DNA of 64,000 bases from Agrococcus lahaulensis DSM 17612 (GCF_000425105.1 NZ_AULD01000005.1:372001-436000), one strand, 5' to 3'. Numbered from the stretch's first letter, positions 10,133-21,171 are shown. Notes: generated by a model from the sequence alone, not told the origin. Numbers and translations: made by a program.

Positions 10133-11073
10133 ACGCCCAGCTGAACGACGCGGAGCTCGCCGAGTCGGCGAAGGCGACCGAGGCCGCACCGGCGACGACG
10201 AGGCGCGACGCCGCCTCGATCGCCGCGCTGCACGATGCCGAGGCCGCCGACGTGCACGTCTCGGTCGACGACGTCGACCTCGCGGCCGAGCTGACGGGGG
10301 CGGATGCGTCCACGACGGCGAGCCCGGACGTCGCGGAGTACGCGATGCGGCTCGGCGACGACGCGCTCATCCTCTCCCAGCGGCTCGGCTGGTGGATCTC
10401 GCGCGCCCCCGAGCTCGAGGAGGACATGGCCCTCGCCAACATCGCGCTCGACCTGCTCGGGCACGCGCGGAGCCTCCTGCACTACGCCGGCACCGCGACC
10501 GGTCGCTCCGAGGACGACCTCGCCTACTGGCGCGACGAGCACGAGTTCCGCTGCGCGTGGCTCTTCGAGCAGCCGAACGGCGACTTCGCGCACACGATCG
10601 CGCGCGGCCTCATCGCCGCGATCTACATGCAGGAGCTCTACACCGCGCTCTCGGCGTCGACGGATGCGTCGCTCGCGGCGATCGCGGCGAAGTCGGTCAA
10701 GGAGGTCGCCTACCACCGCGACCACGCCGTGCAGTGGACGCTGCGGCTCGCGGGCGGCACGGAGGAGTCGCGCGCGCGGATGCTCGTCGCGCTCACCGAC
10801 ACGTGGCCCTACATCGACGAGCTCTTCCGCGACGACGAGCTGCACGAGCGGCTCGGCGACGTCGCGCCGCTGCCCTCGAGCCTGCGCGCAGGCTTCGACG
10901 AGGTGTGGAGCGCCGTGCTCGCCGAGGCAGAGATCGCCGAGCGCGACTACGTCAACCCGAAGGTCGGGCACTCCTCGGGCGGCGGCCGCTTCGGCAACCA
11001 CTCGACGCACCTCGGCCCGATCCTCGCCGAGATGCAGGTGCTCGCGCGCCGCCACCCGGGAGCGACGTGGTGA
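10129..11073 (+). CDS. paaC: 1,2-phenylacetyl-CoA epoxidase subunit C
   Basis: Structural di-iron-fold subunit that partners PaaA. The conserved part runs from about residue 63 (VAEYAMRLGDDALILSQRLG) through EDMALANIALDLLGHARSLL and KEVAYHRDHAVQWTLRLAGG to the C-terminal VGHSSGGGRFGNHSTHLG. The GTG start at 10129 overlaps paaB by GTGA and gives an N-terminal extension of about 60 residues rich in Ala, Asp and Glu that is not part of the family core. A later start is possible but lacks a clear ribosome site. Confidence 0.93.
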   Translation: MNAQLNDAELAESAKATEAAPATTRRDAASIAALHDAEAADVHVSVDDVDLAAELTGADASTTASPDVAEYAMRLGDDALILSQRLGWWISRAPELEEDMALANIALDLLGHARSLLHYAGTATGRSEDDLAYWRDEHEFRCAWLFEQPNGDFAHTIARGLIAAIYMQELYTALSASTDASLAAIAAKSVKEVAYHRDHAVQWTLRLAGGTEESRARMLVALTDTWPYIDELFRDDELHERLGDVAPLPSSLRAGFDEVWSAVLAEAEIAERDYVNPKVGHSSGGGRFGNHSTHLGPILAEMQVLARRHPGATW

Positions 11074-11657
11074 CGATGGCCCCCTCCCCCGCTCGTCGAG
11101 CAGGCCCGCAGGGCCGCATCGAGACGCCTGCCGCGCCCGATCTCGATACGCCGGCCTCCGGCCGGCCACTCGATCACCGAGTGGAAGAGGCGCGCCGCGT
11201 CGCCGCGGCCGTCGTCGACCCCGAGGTGCCGGTGCTCACGATCGACGACCTCGGCGTGCTGCGCGACGTGCGGCTCGAGGGCGGCACGATCGTCGTGACC
11301 CTCACGCCCACCTACTCCGGCTGCCCCGCGATCGACCAGATGCGCGACGACGTGCTGCTCTCGCTCACCGCGGAGGGCTTCGGCGACGTGCGGGTCGACT
11401 TCACGCTCTCCCCCGCCTGGACCACCGACTGGATGAGCGAGGCCGGCAAGGCGAAGCTCGAGGAGTACGGCATCGCGCCGCCGACGCACCGCGCGGGCGA
11501 GCGCTCCGGCCCGATCCCGCTCTCGCTCGGGGTGCAGTGCCCGCGCTGCCGCAGCTTGCGCACGCGCGAGGTGTCGCGCTTCGGCTCGACCGCGTGCAAG
11601 AGCCACTTCGAGTGCCTCGCGTGCCTCGAGCCCTTCGACCACTTCAAGGTGCACTGA
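11070..11657 (+). CDS. paaD: 1,2-phenylacetyl-CoA epoxidase subunit D (start uncertain)
   Basis: PaaD is needed to mature the epoxidase, probably through Fe-S or metal delivery. The core holds a DUF59/MIP18-type domain (VVDPEVPVLTIDDLGVLRDV ... TPTYSGCPAID) and a C-terminal cysteine cluster CPRC...C...CLAC that ends EPFDHFKVH. Start is uncertain: GTG 11070 overlaps the paaC stop and has GGGAG seven bases upstream, but then two palindromic repeats are translated as about 37 extra residues. GTG 11181 (VEEARRVAAAVV) would match usual PaaD length but lacks an obvious ribosome site. Confidence 0.85.
   Translation: MTMAPSPARRAGPQGRIETPAAPDLDTPASGRPLDHRVEEARRVAAAVVDPEVPVLTIDDLGVLRDVRLEGGTIVVTLTPTYSGCPAIDQMRDDVLLSLTAEGFGDVRVDFTLSPAWTTDWMSEAGKAKLEEYGIAPPTHRAGERSGPIPLSLGVQCPRCRSLRTREVSRFGSTACKSHFECLACLEPFDHFKVH
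11094..11175. repeat. Two copies of palindromic repeat family A between or inside paaC-paaD
   Basis: Copies at 11094-11126 (CGTCGAGCAGGCCC to GCATCGAGACG) and 11141-11175 (TCTCGATACGCC to GGCCACTCGATC). They fall either in the paaC-paaD gap or in the coding region of PaaD, depending on which start is used. Confidence 0.75.
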
Positions 11658-11658
11658 C

Positions 11659-12801
11659 GTGGCGGCGATCAACCTGGGCTCGACGGGGCTGGGCTCGTCG
11701 ACCTCGCGCAAGCGCGCCCGCTTCCACGAGCTCGAGGTCGCCGAGGTGCGACCGCTCACGGCCGACTCGGTCGAGGTGACGTTCGCGGTGCCCGACGCGC
11801 TGCACGACGACTTCGGCTACGTCGCCGGCCAGCACCTCGCGCTGCGCAAGACGATCGACGGGCAGGAGCTGCGGCGCTCGTACTCGATCTGCCGCCCGCC
11901 GACCCCCGGCTCGATCGCGGTCGCGATCAAGCGCGACCTGGGCGGCCGCTTCTCGACGTGGGCCAACAGCGAGCTGCGCCCGGGCGATCGCGTCGACGTC
12001 ATGGTGCCGCAGGGCACGTTCACCTCGGCGCTCGAGCGCGTCGACGGCGCGCACGTCGTCGGCATCGCGGCCGGCTCGGGCATCACGCCGATGATGGCGC
12101 TCGCGCACGAGGTGCTCGGGCGCTCGGAGACGTCGACGTTCTCGCTCGTGTTCTCCAACCGGTCGACGCTCGACGTGATGTTCATCGAGGAGCTCGCCGA
12201 CCTCAAGGATCGCTACCCCGCTCGGCTCGCACTGCACCACGTGCTCTCGCGCGAGCAGCGCGCCGCGCCGCTCATGTCGGGCCGCATCGATCAGGAGCGG
12301 CTCGAGCGCATCCTGACCGACCTCATCCGACCCGAGAGCGTCGACGAGTGGTTCCTGTGCGGGCCGTTCGAGCTCGTGCAGCTGTGCCGCGACGTGCTCG
12401 AGGCGAAGGGGGTCGATGCGGCGCACGTGCGCTTCGAGCTGTTCACGACCGGTCGCCCGGACGACGCCGGCGGCGACCGCGGCCGGCCCGTGCAGGTCGA
12501 GGCAGGCGAGCAGACGTGGACGCTCGACTTCACGCTCGACGGGCAGTCGACGCAAGTCGAGAGCCCGATCGCGGCGCGCGAGTCGATCCTCAACGCGGCG
12601 CTGCGCGTGCGACCCGACGTGCCGTTCGCGTGCGCGGGCGGCGTGTGCGGCACGTGCCGAGCGAAGGTCGTCTCGGGCAGCGTGCACATGACCGAGAACT
12701 ACGCGCTCGAACCGGACGAGCTCGAGCGCGGCTACGTGCTCACGTGCCAGTCGCACCCGCAGCCCGACACCGCGCGCGTCGTGGTCGACTACGACGTGTG
12801 A
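11659..12801 (+). CDS. paaE: 1,2-phenylacetyl-CoA epoxidase reductase subunit E
   Basis: Electron-transfer subunit of the epoxidase, 380 residues. The N-terminal ferredoxin-reductase domain has the flavin motif RRSYSICRPP and the NAD-side GIAAGSGITPMMALAHEVL. The C-terminal plant-type 2Fe-2S domain has CAGGVCGTCRAKVVSG and a later YVLTCQSHP, four cysteines in the usual spacing. GTG start one base after the paaD stop. It passes NADPH electrons to the PaaA di-iron site. Confidence 0.95.
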   Translation: MAAINLGSTGLGSSTSRKRARFHELEVAEVRPLTADSVEVTFAVPDALHDDFGYVAGQHLALRKTIDGQELRRSYSICRPPTPGSIAVAIKRDLGGRFSTWANSELRPGDRVDVMVPQGTFTSALERVDGAHVVGIAAGSGITPMMALAHEVLGRSETSTFSLVFSNRSTLDVMFIEELADLKDRYPARLALHHVLSREQRAAPLMSGRIDQERLERILTDLIRPESVDEWFLCGPFELVQLCRDVLEAKGVDAAHVRFELFTTGRPDDAGGDRGRPVQVEAGEQTWTLDFTLDGQSTQVESPIAARESILNAALRVRPDVPFACAGGVCGTCRAKVVSGSVHMTENYALEPDELERGYVLTCQSHPQPDTARVVVDYDV

Positions 12802-12815
12802 CCGGGAGGACCCCC

Positions 12816-13589
12816 ATGATCGAGCTGCAGATCACCGACGACATCGCCGAGGTCGTGCTGAACGCGCCCGCGAAGCGCAACGCCCTCGACCCATCCGCGC
12901 TCTCGGAGCTCTCGGACGCGTACGCCGAGGCCGAGCGCGCGGGCGTGCGAGCGCTCGTCCTCCGCGGCGAGGGGAAGGTCTTCTGCGCCGGCCGCGACAT
13001 CTCGGGCGTCGACCCGCGCACCGACGACGTCGACGGGTTCCTGCACCAGCAGGTGCAGCCGCTGCTGCAGCGGATGTCGGCGTTCCCCGCGCCCACGTTC
13101 GCGGCCGCGCACGGCGCCGCGCTCGGCGTCGGCCTCGGCCTCCTCGTCGCGACCGACGTCGTCTACCTCGCCGAGTCGACGAAGATCGGCAGCCCTTTCG
13201 CGGCGCTCGGCGCGACGCTCGACTCCGGCGGCCACGCGCTGCTCTTCGAGCGGCTCGGCGCGCACCGCACGCTCGACCTCATCTACTCCGGCCGGCTCAT
13301 GACCGGCGCCGAGGCGGTCGCCGCGGGTCTCTTCTCGCAGGTCTTCCCCGACGACGCCGTGCTCGAGGCGACGCGCGCGGCGGCCGCGCACGCGGCACAG
13401 GGCCCGACGCTCGCCTACATCGCCTCGAAGGAGCTCATCCGGGGTCTGCGCGACGAGCGGCTGGGCCTGTGGCAATCGATGGGCGGCGAGAGCGCGGCGC
13501 AAGCGGCGCTCGCGCAGACCGCCGACTACCGCGAGGGCTTCGCGGCGTTCCAGCAGAAGCGCACGCCGACGTTCACCGGCCGCGACTGA
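12816..13589 (+). CDS. paaG: Enoyl-CoA hydratase/isomerase, PaaG-like (epoxyphenylacetyl-CoA isomerase type)
   Basis: Crotonase-fold protein of 257 residues expected to convert the ring epoxide to oxepin-CoA, although a second hydratase role is also possible. It has NAPAKRNALD, the oxyanion-hole segment GKVFCAGRDISGV, the loop AAAHGAALGVGLGLLVATD and FAALGATLDSGGHALL. ATG at 12816 follows GGGAGGACCCCC. It closes the epoxidase operon; the sequence immediately after it changes to a less GC-rich composition. Confidence 0.82.
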   Translation: MIELQITDDIAEVVLNAPAKRNALDPSALSELSDAYAEAERAGVRALVLRGEGKVFCAGRDISGVDPRTDDVDGFLHQQVQPLLQRMSAFPAPTFAAAHGAALGVGLGLLVATDVVYLAESTKIGSPFAALGATLDSGGHALLFERLGAHRTLDLIYSGRLMTGAEAVAAGLFSQVFPDDAVLEATRAAAAHAAQGPTLAYIASKELIRGLRDERLGLWQSMGGESAAQAALAQTADYREGFAAFQQKRTPTFTGRD

Positions 13590-13667
13590 GGCGCAGACCG
13601 GCCGAACGTTCCGTTGCCTCCGGTACGATTCGGGTTTAGGCTCACCACACCGAGCAAAGGGGCTATT

Positions 13668-14255
13668 GTGCGTCGTCGTCGTGTTGTAAGCGTCTTCGCG
13701 GGCTCTGCAGTGTTGCTTTTGCTTCTCACCGGAGGCGCCCTCGCGCCTACTGCCGATCCAGCCGGTGTTGCGGATGTTGGTACTCGTTCGACTACAACAC
13801 CGATGGTTGTTCGTGGCTTCGACCGGGAGGTCGCCGCGGATCATGGCTTCGTGATACGCGAGGAGAATGGCACGCTCGTTTCTGCTCGCTCAAGCACGGA
13901 TTCTGCCGCAGGCGCCGACGCGACCTCGTCGATGGCCCTGAATTCGTTTTGCGGCACGGCCTCTCTGGTGATCGCGCGGAATACTGGAAGCAAGATACGC
14001 ATCACCACGGGATACGGCGTTTACGCAACCTCCGTGTATCACCGCTGGAATGTCGCGGGAGCAAGCAGCACCGGCACTTTCACCGAGCCCTTCAGCGGAC
14101 TCAACGCTTCGACGACATGGACTGCAACCCACTACTACCAGTTCACTTACGGGGCCGCGCATGGCTTCGGCGAAGTCGCAACAAACTCGTACGTTCAACT
14201 GTGGAATGGCGCTCAGTGCTACATCTATGATCCACCTCCATACGACACATGGTGA
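13668..14255 (+). CDS. Secreted protein of unknown function
   Basis: Not recognised. The GTG at 13668 (ribosome site AAAGGGG) gives 195 residues beginning VRRRRVVSVFAGSAVLLLLL, a clear signal peptide with likely cleavage after the hydrophobic run near residue 30. The mature part is rich in Thr, Ser, Tyr and aromatic residues and has two cysteines (SFCGTASLV and GAQCYIYD) about 95 residues apart that could form a disulfide. It ends in PPPYDTW. Codon use is far less GC-biased than in neighbours, suggesting recent acquisition. The stop overlaps the next gene. Confidence 0.7.
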   Translation: MRRRRVVSVFAGSAVLLLLLTGGALAPTADPAGVADVGTRSTTTPMVVRGFDREVAADHGFVIREENGTLVSARSSTDSAAGADATSSMALNSFCGTASLVIARNTGSKIRITTGYGVYATSVYHRWNVAGASSTGTFTEPFSGLNASTTWTATHYYQFTYGAAHGFGEVATNSYVQLWNGAQCYIYDPPPYDTW

Positions 14256-14797
14256 CCAAGATTGCAGTCGGTCCGCGCGGGAGCGGTGAGCCGCTAACAG
14301 TGGACGAGCGCTGTCCTGACGTCATCGTGCTGTTCTACGTGCGGCACGCGTGGGGCCTCGGAGACCGCCAAGTACCGATGGCGGACCCGGCGCCAGATAC
14401 GACAAGGGTTCGCGCGCTGACCCCCGAGAACTCCTCGCTATGGGACGAGCGCTGGTGGAGCGTCTGGAAGTCCTTCCATCGATACGGTGCCATGCGCGAC
14501 CGGTTCGGCAGCACATGGCAGGACCGCTTCGGCAGCGCCGGGATCGACATCGATGCGGTGCACCGCTGGAGAGACGCCCTGACGACGTGGCCGCCTCCGC
14601 CGTTGCGGCGGGCGCCGGAGTGGCTGGCGAGAGAGGCGGTACGGGCGGCACAGGCTCGGGGACTGACGCGCATCCTCATCGTGCCTTCATCTCAGCCCTG
14701 GTTCGAAACGCGCGATCACGGGGTACTGCTCGTCAGCCGCACACTGCGCACCGAACCGAGCGCCTTCCAAGAAGCGATCGACGCGTTCGGCCGATGA
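14249..14797 (+). CDS. Hypothetical protein
   Basis: Not recognised. 182 residues, ATG at 14249 overlapping the secreted-protein stop by seven bases, so the two are probably co-translated. Tryptophan is unusually common (SSLWDERWWSVWKSFHRYG, TWQDRFGS, HRWRDALTTWPPPP), and the C-terminal half contains a short alpha/beta stretch ARGLTRILIVPSSQPWF. No signal peptide or membrane segment. Composition is intermediate between the low-GC gene before it and the host-like genes after it. Confidence 0.55.
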   Translation: MVTKIAVGPRGSGEPLTVDERCPDVIVLFYVRHAWGLGDRQVPMADPAPDTTRVRALTPENSSLWDERWWSVWKSFHRYGAMRDRFGSTWQDRFGSAGIDIDAVHRWRDALTTWPPPPLRRAPEWLAREAVRAAQARGLTRILIVPSSQPWFETRDHGVLLVSRTLRTEPSAFQEAIDAFGR

Positions 14798-14930
14798 GCT
14801 CGCGTCTAGCGCCGCTCTCGAACGCCGCGTCCGCCTCGACGCTTTCACCAGCATTGGCTCGTCTCCACCGTTCGAACCTGGACCGCGTCGGCAGCCGAAC
14901 GGCGTGTGCACTGTCGCGTAGCGTGCGGCC

Positions 14931-15641
14931 ATGGACCACTTGAGCGCCCTCGCCGACCTGCAGGAGCAGTTCCTCGAGACGGCGTAGCGCGCGGATCCCG
15001 CGACGCCCCTGCCCTGGCTCGGGCGGTGGAAGGTCGAGCAGCTCGTCGTGCACCTCGCGCGCATCCACCACTGGGCCGCGGGTCAGGCGCGGCGCGAGCA
15101 GGAGACGCCGCTCGGCCGCGGGCCGTTCGACCTGCCGGCGCTGTACGCCGAGTGCGCCGCCGAGCTGCGCGAGACGCTCGCGGCGCTCGACCCCGACGCG
15201 CCCTCGTGGGCGCTCCTCGACGACGGCGTTCCTCGCGCCGAGCGCACCGGCACCGTGCGGTTCTGGCACCGCCGGCAGGCGCACGAGACGCTCGTGCACC
15301 TCTGGGACCTGCGCGCCGCGATCGGCGAGGATGTCGCGGCGCCGCCGGAGCGCTGGCTCGACTGCCTGCACGAGGTCGTGACCGTCATGCATCCCCGGCA
15401 AGTGCGCCTCGAGCGCGTCGCGCCGCCCTCGGCTGCCATCGCCTTCCAGCCGGAAGGCGCGGGAGCATCCCTCGCGCTCGCGGGAGCGCCCGAGGGCGCC
15501 GAGGCGGTCACGATCGCCGGGTCGTCGAAGTCGCTCGCGCTGCTCGCGTGGGGCCGCCTCCCGCTCGACGCACCGGGCGTCGGCGTGCGCGGCGACCGCT
15601 CGCTCGCCGCGGCCGTGCTCGAGCAAGGGCTCACGCCGTAG
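14931..15641 (+). pseudogene. Maleylpyruvate isomerase/DinB-like (mycothiol-dependent family) gene broken by a TAG
   Basis: Reading from ATG 14931, MDHLSALADLQEQFLETA is followed by an in-frame TAG (14985-14987) and then, without any change of frame, by RADPATPLPWLGRWKVEQLV and HLARIHHWAAGQ. That is the normal start of actinobacterial TIGR03083-type proteins, where the first helix carries metal or mycothiol-site residues. The rest of the protein to 15641 is intact (QAHETLVHLWDLRAAIG). Reinitiation at GTG 15048 would lose the first helix. Either a recent nonsense mutation or a base error. Confidence 0.7.
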
Positions 15642-15676
15642 GCGCGACGGCAGCCCTCGTGCGCCATGATGGCTGC

Positions 15677-16303
15677 GTGACGAGCACCACCACGAGCACC
15701 GCGGGCCTCCCGCCGGTCGGCCAGCCGCTGCACGGCGCCTCCTTCGGCCAGGCGATCAAGCGCTTCTTCCAGGGCTACGTGCAGTTCTCGGGCCGTGCGA
15801 GCCGCAGCGAGTTCTGGTGGGCGATGCTGTTCACGGGCCTCGTCTCGCTCGTCGCGCAGATCCCCTTCTGGATCGCGTACGTGCAGCTCATCGTGCGCAC
15901 GATCGAGCTGCAGGAGCGCGGCGTGACCGCGAGCGCGGACCAGGTCGCGGGACCGCTCGGCGCGATGCTCGGCTGGCTCGCCCTCCTGCTCGTCGTCGGG
16001 CTCGCGCTGCTGCTGCCGACCTACGCGGCCATGTGGCGGCGGCTGCAGGACGCGAACTTCCACGGCGCGTTCGCGCTGCTGAGCATCGTCGGCTTCGGCA
16101 TCGTGCCGCTCATCATGTGCATCCTCCCCTCCAACCCGGCGGGCGTGCAGTACGACCCTGCCTACCGGGCGATGTACGGGCAGGGCTACGCCCAGCCCTG
16201 GCAGCCCGGGCAGCAGCTGTACGGACAGGAGCCGTACGGACAGGAGCCGTACGGACATCAGCAGCCGGGCCGGGGCTACGGCCCGCCGCCGGCGCAGGGA
16301 TAG
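15677..16303 (+). CDS. DUF805 membrane protein with C-terminal YGQEP repeats
   Basis: Membrane protein of 208 residues. DUF805 begins near residue 23 with FGQAIKRFFQGYVQFSGRASRSEFWWA, the family signature, followed by three hydrophobic segments (around FTGLVSLVAQIPFW, LGWLALLLVVGLALLLPTYA and LLSIVGFGIVPLIMCIL) with MWRRLQDANFHG between them. The cytoplasmic tail is rich in Tyr, Gln, Gly and Pro and carries a short tandem repeat. GTG start at 15677. Function of DUF805 proteins is not established. Confidence 0.85.
   Translation: MTSTTTSTAGLPPVGQPLHGASFGQAIKRFFQGYVQFSGRASRSEFWWAMLFTGLVSLVAQIPFWIAYVQLIVRTIELQERGVTASADQVAGPLGAMLGWLALLLVVGLALLLPTYAAMWRRLQDANFHGAFALLSIVGFGIVPLIMCILPSNPAGVQYDPAYRAMYGQGYAQPWQPGQQLYGQEPYGQEPYGHQQPGRGYGPPPAQG
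16220..16258 (+). repeat. 15-bp tandem repeat in the DUF805 gene tail
   Basis: TACGGACAGGAGCCG occurs at 16220-16234 and 16235-16249, followed by a partial third copy TACGGACAT. It encodes YGQEP twice and then YGH. Copy number could vary between strains by slippage. Confidence 0.85.
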
Positions 16304-16336
16304 CGCAGACCGCCGCAGCCCTGAGCCGGACTGCGC

Positions 16337-17293
16337 TCACGCGAGCAGCGCAGCGACGCGCTCGGCGGTGCCCCACGAGAGCGTCATGCCCGAGCCGCCA
16401 TGGCCGTAGGCCGCGATGGTGCGCAGCGCGCGGCCGGGCACCTCCTCGACCCGGAGCCGCTCCCGGCCCGGCCTCAGGCCGACGCCGCGCGACACGATCC
16501 GCTGCCCCGCGACGGCGGGCACGAGCCGCGCGCAGCGCTCGAGGATCGCCGCTTCCGTCGCGGGGTCGGGCTCGAGCGACGTCGCACCGAGCTCGTGCGT
16601 GCCGCCGAGCACGAGGCAGTCGCGGCGCGGCAGCACGTACGTGAGGCCCGCGGGGTCCTCGTCGTCGATCACGAACTCGGTCACCCCGGGGTTCTCGACC
16701 CGCACGACCTGCCCGCGGATCGGCACGACGCTCGCATCGTCGCCGAGCAGCGAGCCCGACCGCACCCCCGCGGCGACGACGGCGACGTCGAAGGCGCGCG
16801 CGAGCGCATCCACGTCGTCGATCGCGCATCGCTCGAACCGCACGCCGAGCCCGACGCAGCGCTCGCGCAGCCACGGCAGGTAGAGCGACATCGTCGCGAG
16901 CGGCACGGTGGTGCGGAGGCCCGTCGCGCCCTCGGGCAGCCGGAGCCCGGAGAGCCCGGATGCGTCGACCTCCGTCGCGTCGACCCACGCGGTCCACGAT
17001 CGGTCGGGCTCCGGCGAGCGCTCGACGATGACGCCGGAGCGGAGGTCGATGCCCGCCTCGGGCTGCTCGGCGGCGATGCCGCGGAAGCGCTCGAGCGTCG
17101 CGGCGAGCATCGCGTCGACCGCGGCGGAGCGCTCAGCCGCGTAGGGGAACCAGACGGCGCCGGCGACCGCCGAGGTCGTCTCGAGCGGGTCGGCATCGGC
17201 GAGCACCGTGACGTCGCGTCCCACGGCCGCGAGCTCGTGAGCGATCGAGAGGCCGATGACGCCCGCGCCGATGACCGCGACGCGATCGCTCAT
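16337..17293 (-). CDS. FAD-dependent D-amino-acid oxidase-like oxidoreductase
   Basis: FAD enzyme of 318 residues of the D-amino-acid oxidase/DAO family. The dinucleotide fold is at the extreme N-terminus (VAVIGAGVIGLSIAHELAAVG), followed by TSAVAGAVWFPYAA, typical of DAAO rather than of glycine oxidase. The C-terminal end has GVGLRPGRERLRVEE and YGHGGSGMTLSWGTAERV, the FAD-contacting motif. It would deaminate a D-amino acid to an oxo-acid with H2O2 release; the exact substrate is unknown. Stands apart from its neighbours by short gaps. Confidence 0.85.
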   Translation of the reverse strand: MSDRVAVIGAGVIGLSIAHELAAVGRDVTVLADADPLETTSAVAGAVWFPYAAERSAAVDAMLAATLERFRGIAAEQPEAGIDLRSGVIVERSPEPDRSWTAWVDATEVDASGLSGLRLPEGATGLRTTVPLATMSLYLPWLRERCVGLGVRFERCAIDDVDALARAFDVAVVAAGVRSGSLLGDDASVVPIRGQVVRVENPGVTEFVIDDEDPAGLTYVLPRRDCLVLGGTHELGATSLEPDPATEAAILERCARLVPAVAGQRIVSRGVGLRPGRERLRVEEVPGRALRTIAAYGHGGSGMTLSWGTAERVAALLA

Positions 17294-17353
17294 GCTGCGC
17301 TCCCCGAGGCCCTCCGACGGATTCGGGTCGACGATACCCGGGCGCCGCTCGCC

Positions 17354-17791
17354 TCACGCCGTCGGGGCGGGCTCGCCGTGGAGGGCGATCTCCTCGAGCG
17401 GGTCGCCGCGGTCGATGAAGAGCGAGGCACCGGGCACGGTCGCGGCGCGGAGCCGCTCCATCGCCGCGGCCTCGAGCTCGGGGTGGCGGCCGTCGAGCGC
17501 GCCGACGCGGATCGCGACGACGAGGTCGAAGGGCTCCTCGCCCGCCTTGAGGTGGAAGCCCTCGGCGTTCACGACGCGGAACTTGAGGTTGCCGGCGTCG
17601 GACTGCCGCTCCGCGGCCTGCACGGCCATCATCGAGCGGTCGACGCCGAGCACGAAGCCCTCGGGCCCGACGCGCTCGGCGATCGCTCGCGCGAGGGCGC
17701 CGGGGCCGCAGCCGAGCTCGAGGACGCGCATGCCAGGTCGCAGCGGCAGCGCGTCGAGCACCGCGGCGAGCCGGGCGGAGAGAGCGGCCAT
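17354..17791 (-). CDS. SAM-dependent class I methyltransferase, short
   Basis: A 145-residue protein with the SAM-binding motif RVLELGCGPGALARAIAERVG, the acidic loop VLGVDRSMMAVQAAERQ and FDLVVAIRVGALDG at the post-II position. It is shorter than most methyltransferases and lacks a recognisable substrate-binding region. ATG at 17791 follows GAAGGAGGC on the minus strand. Substrate unknown. Confidence 0.8.
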   Translation of the reverse strand: MAALSARLAAVLDALPLRPGMRVLELGCGPGALARAIAERVGPEGFVLGVDRSMMAVQAAERQSDAGNLKFRVVNAEGFHLKAGEEPFDLVVAIRVGALDGRHPELEAAAMERLRAATVPGASLFIDRGDPLEEIALHGEPAPTA

Positions 17792-17885
17792 GGCGCCTCC
17801 TTCGTGTCAGGAGAGCATGGCGGGGGACACGCCGCGGGGCAAGCCCTATCCGCTGTGGAAGCGGCCCGCCGCCGGCCCGCGCGGG

Positions 17886-20393
<2,508 letters not shown>

Positions 20394-20422
20394 GTGCATC
20401 TCCCTGGAGTCGTCGTGTCGGA

Positions 20423-20443
20423 CTTGAGTGTGCCCGACTCAAG
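20423..20443. promoter_or_regulatory. HAIR element (HspR operator)
   Basis: CTTGAGT (20423-20429), seven bases, then ACTCAAG (20437-20443): an exact match to the HspR-associated inverted repeat CTTGAGT-N7-ACTCAAG. It lies 30 bp upstream of the unfoldase start, in the promoter region. No other gene diverges from it closely, so it should act on the unfoldase gene. Confidence 0.9.
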
Positions 20444-20505
20444 TTTAGACAACGCACACCGTCGATGCGCATTCCCGCCTGCGGCGATCGCTTCCTTGCT
20501 GCCTG

Positions 20506-20889
20506 CTACCCGGGCAGGACCGTGATGGGGCATCGGAGCCCCGGTGCCCGGCTGATCCGCGCGTCGATCGTCGCGAGCGGGCACTCGAGGGCCTCGGCCA
20601 GCGCGACGTAGCCGGCGTCGTACGCGGACAGGTTGTCGCGCAGCTCCCAGATGCGCGGCAGGAGCCCGGTCACCGCGTACCGCGTGACGCCGATGCGGCG
20701 CCAGGCGTCGATCGCCGCCCAGCCGTCGTCGGCCGCGATGCGCCCGGACGCGACGATGCGCCGCAGGACGCTCGCGACCTCGAGATCGATCAGGTGGGGC
20801 GCGTGCGCCGCCTCTGTGCCGAGCAACGACCTCGCTGCGCCGTCGTCGAGCAGGGCGGAGACCGCGGCCGAGGCATCGAGGACGATCAC
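20506..20889 (-). CDS. PIN-domain toxin, VapC family
   Basis: Probable RNase toxin of 127 residues. The PIN fold is shown by the N-terminal [14 protein letters not shown] (first acidic residue), [11 protein letters not shown] (second) and [23 protein letters not shown] (third and fourth acidic residues), in the usual order. The GTPase-like core and the acidic quartet are intact, so it should be active. It overlaps its antitoxin gene by four bases. Confidence 0.88.
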   Translation of the reverse strand: MIVLDASAAVSALLDDGAARSLLGTEAAHAPHLIDLEVASVLRRIVASGRIAADDGWAAIDAWRRIGVTRYAVTGLLPRIWELRDNLSAYDAGYVALAEALECPLATIDARISRAPGLRCPITVLPG

Positions 20890-21107
20890 CGAGCCTCTCG
20901 TTCGTCGTCGAGCGCCGCGACCACCGGGGTCGGCCCGATGCCGAGGTCGGGCAGCGCGTCGAGGAGTGCCGCGTTGTCGGCACGGCGCGACGCCTCGGCG
21001 AGCTCACGGACGGCGACCGCACCGACCGACATCCCGTCGCGATCCGCGAGCCGCTGCAGGCGGCGCGCGACCTCGTCCGGCACGTTGCGCAAGTAGAGCG
21101 TCTTCAT
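20886..21107 (-). CDS. Antitoxin, FitA/VapB ribbon-helix-helix type
   Basis: 73-residue DNA-binding antitoxin. [20 protein letters not shown] is the N-terminal strand and helix of FitA-like ribbon-helix-helix proteins, and the C-terminal half ([15 protein letters not shown]...) would wrap the toxin. I chose ATG 21107 over an upstream in-frame ATG at 21125 because it starts exactly at the family's first strand. Autoregulation with the toxin is typical. Confidence 0.82.
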   Translation of the reverse strand: MKTLYLRNVPDEVARRLQRLADRDGMSVGAVAVRELAEASRRADNAALLDALPDLGIGPTPVVAALDDEREAR

Positions 21108-21171
21108 GTCGCAGAATGCTAGCAAGCGTGTCGCAGTCGTCGACAGACGCGGGGTCGCGGCTCAGGTCAGG

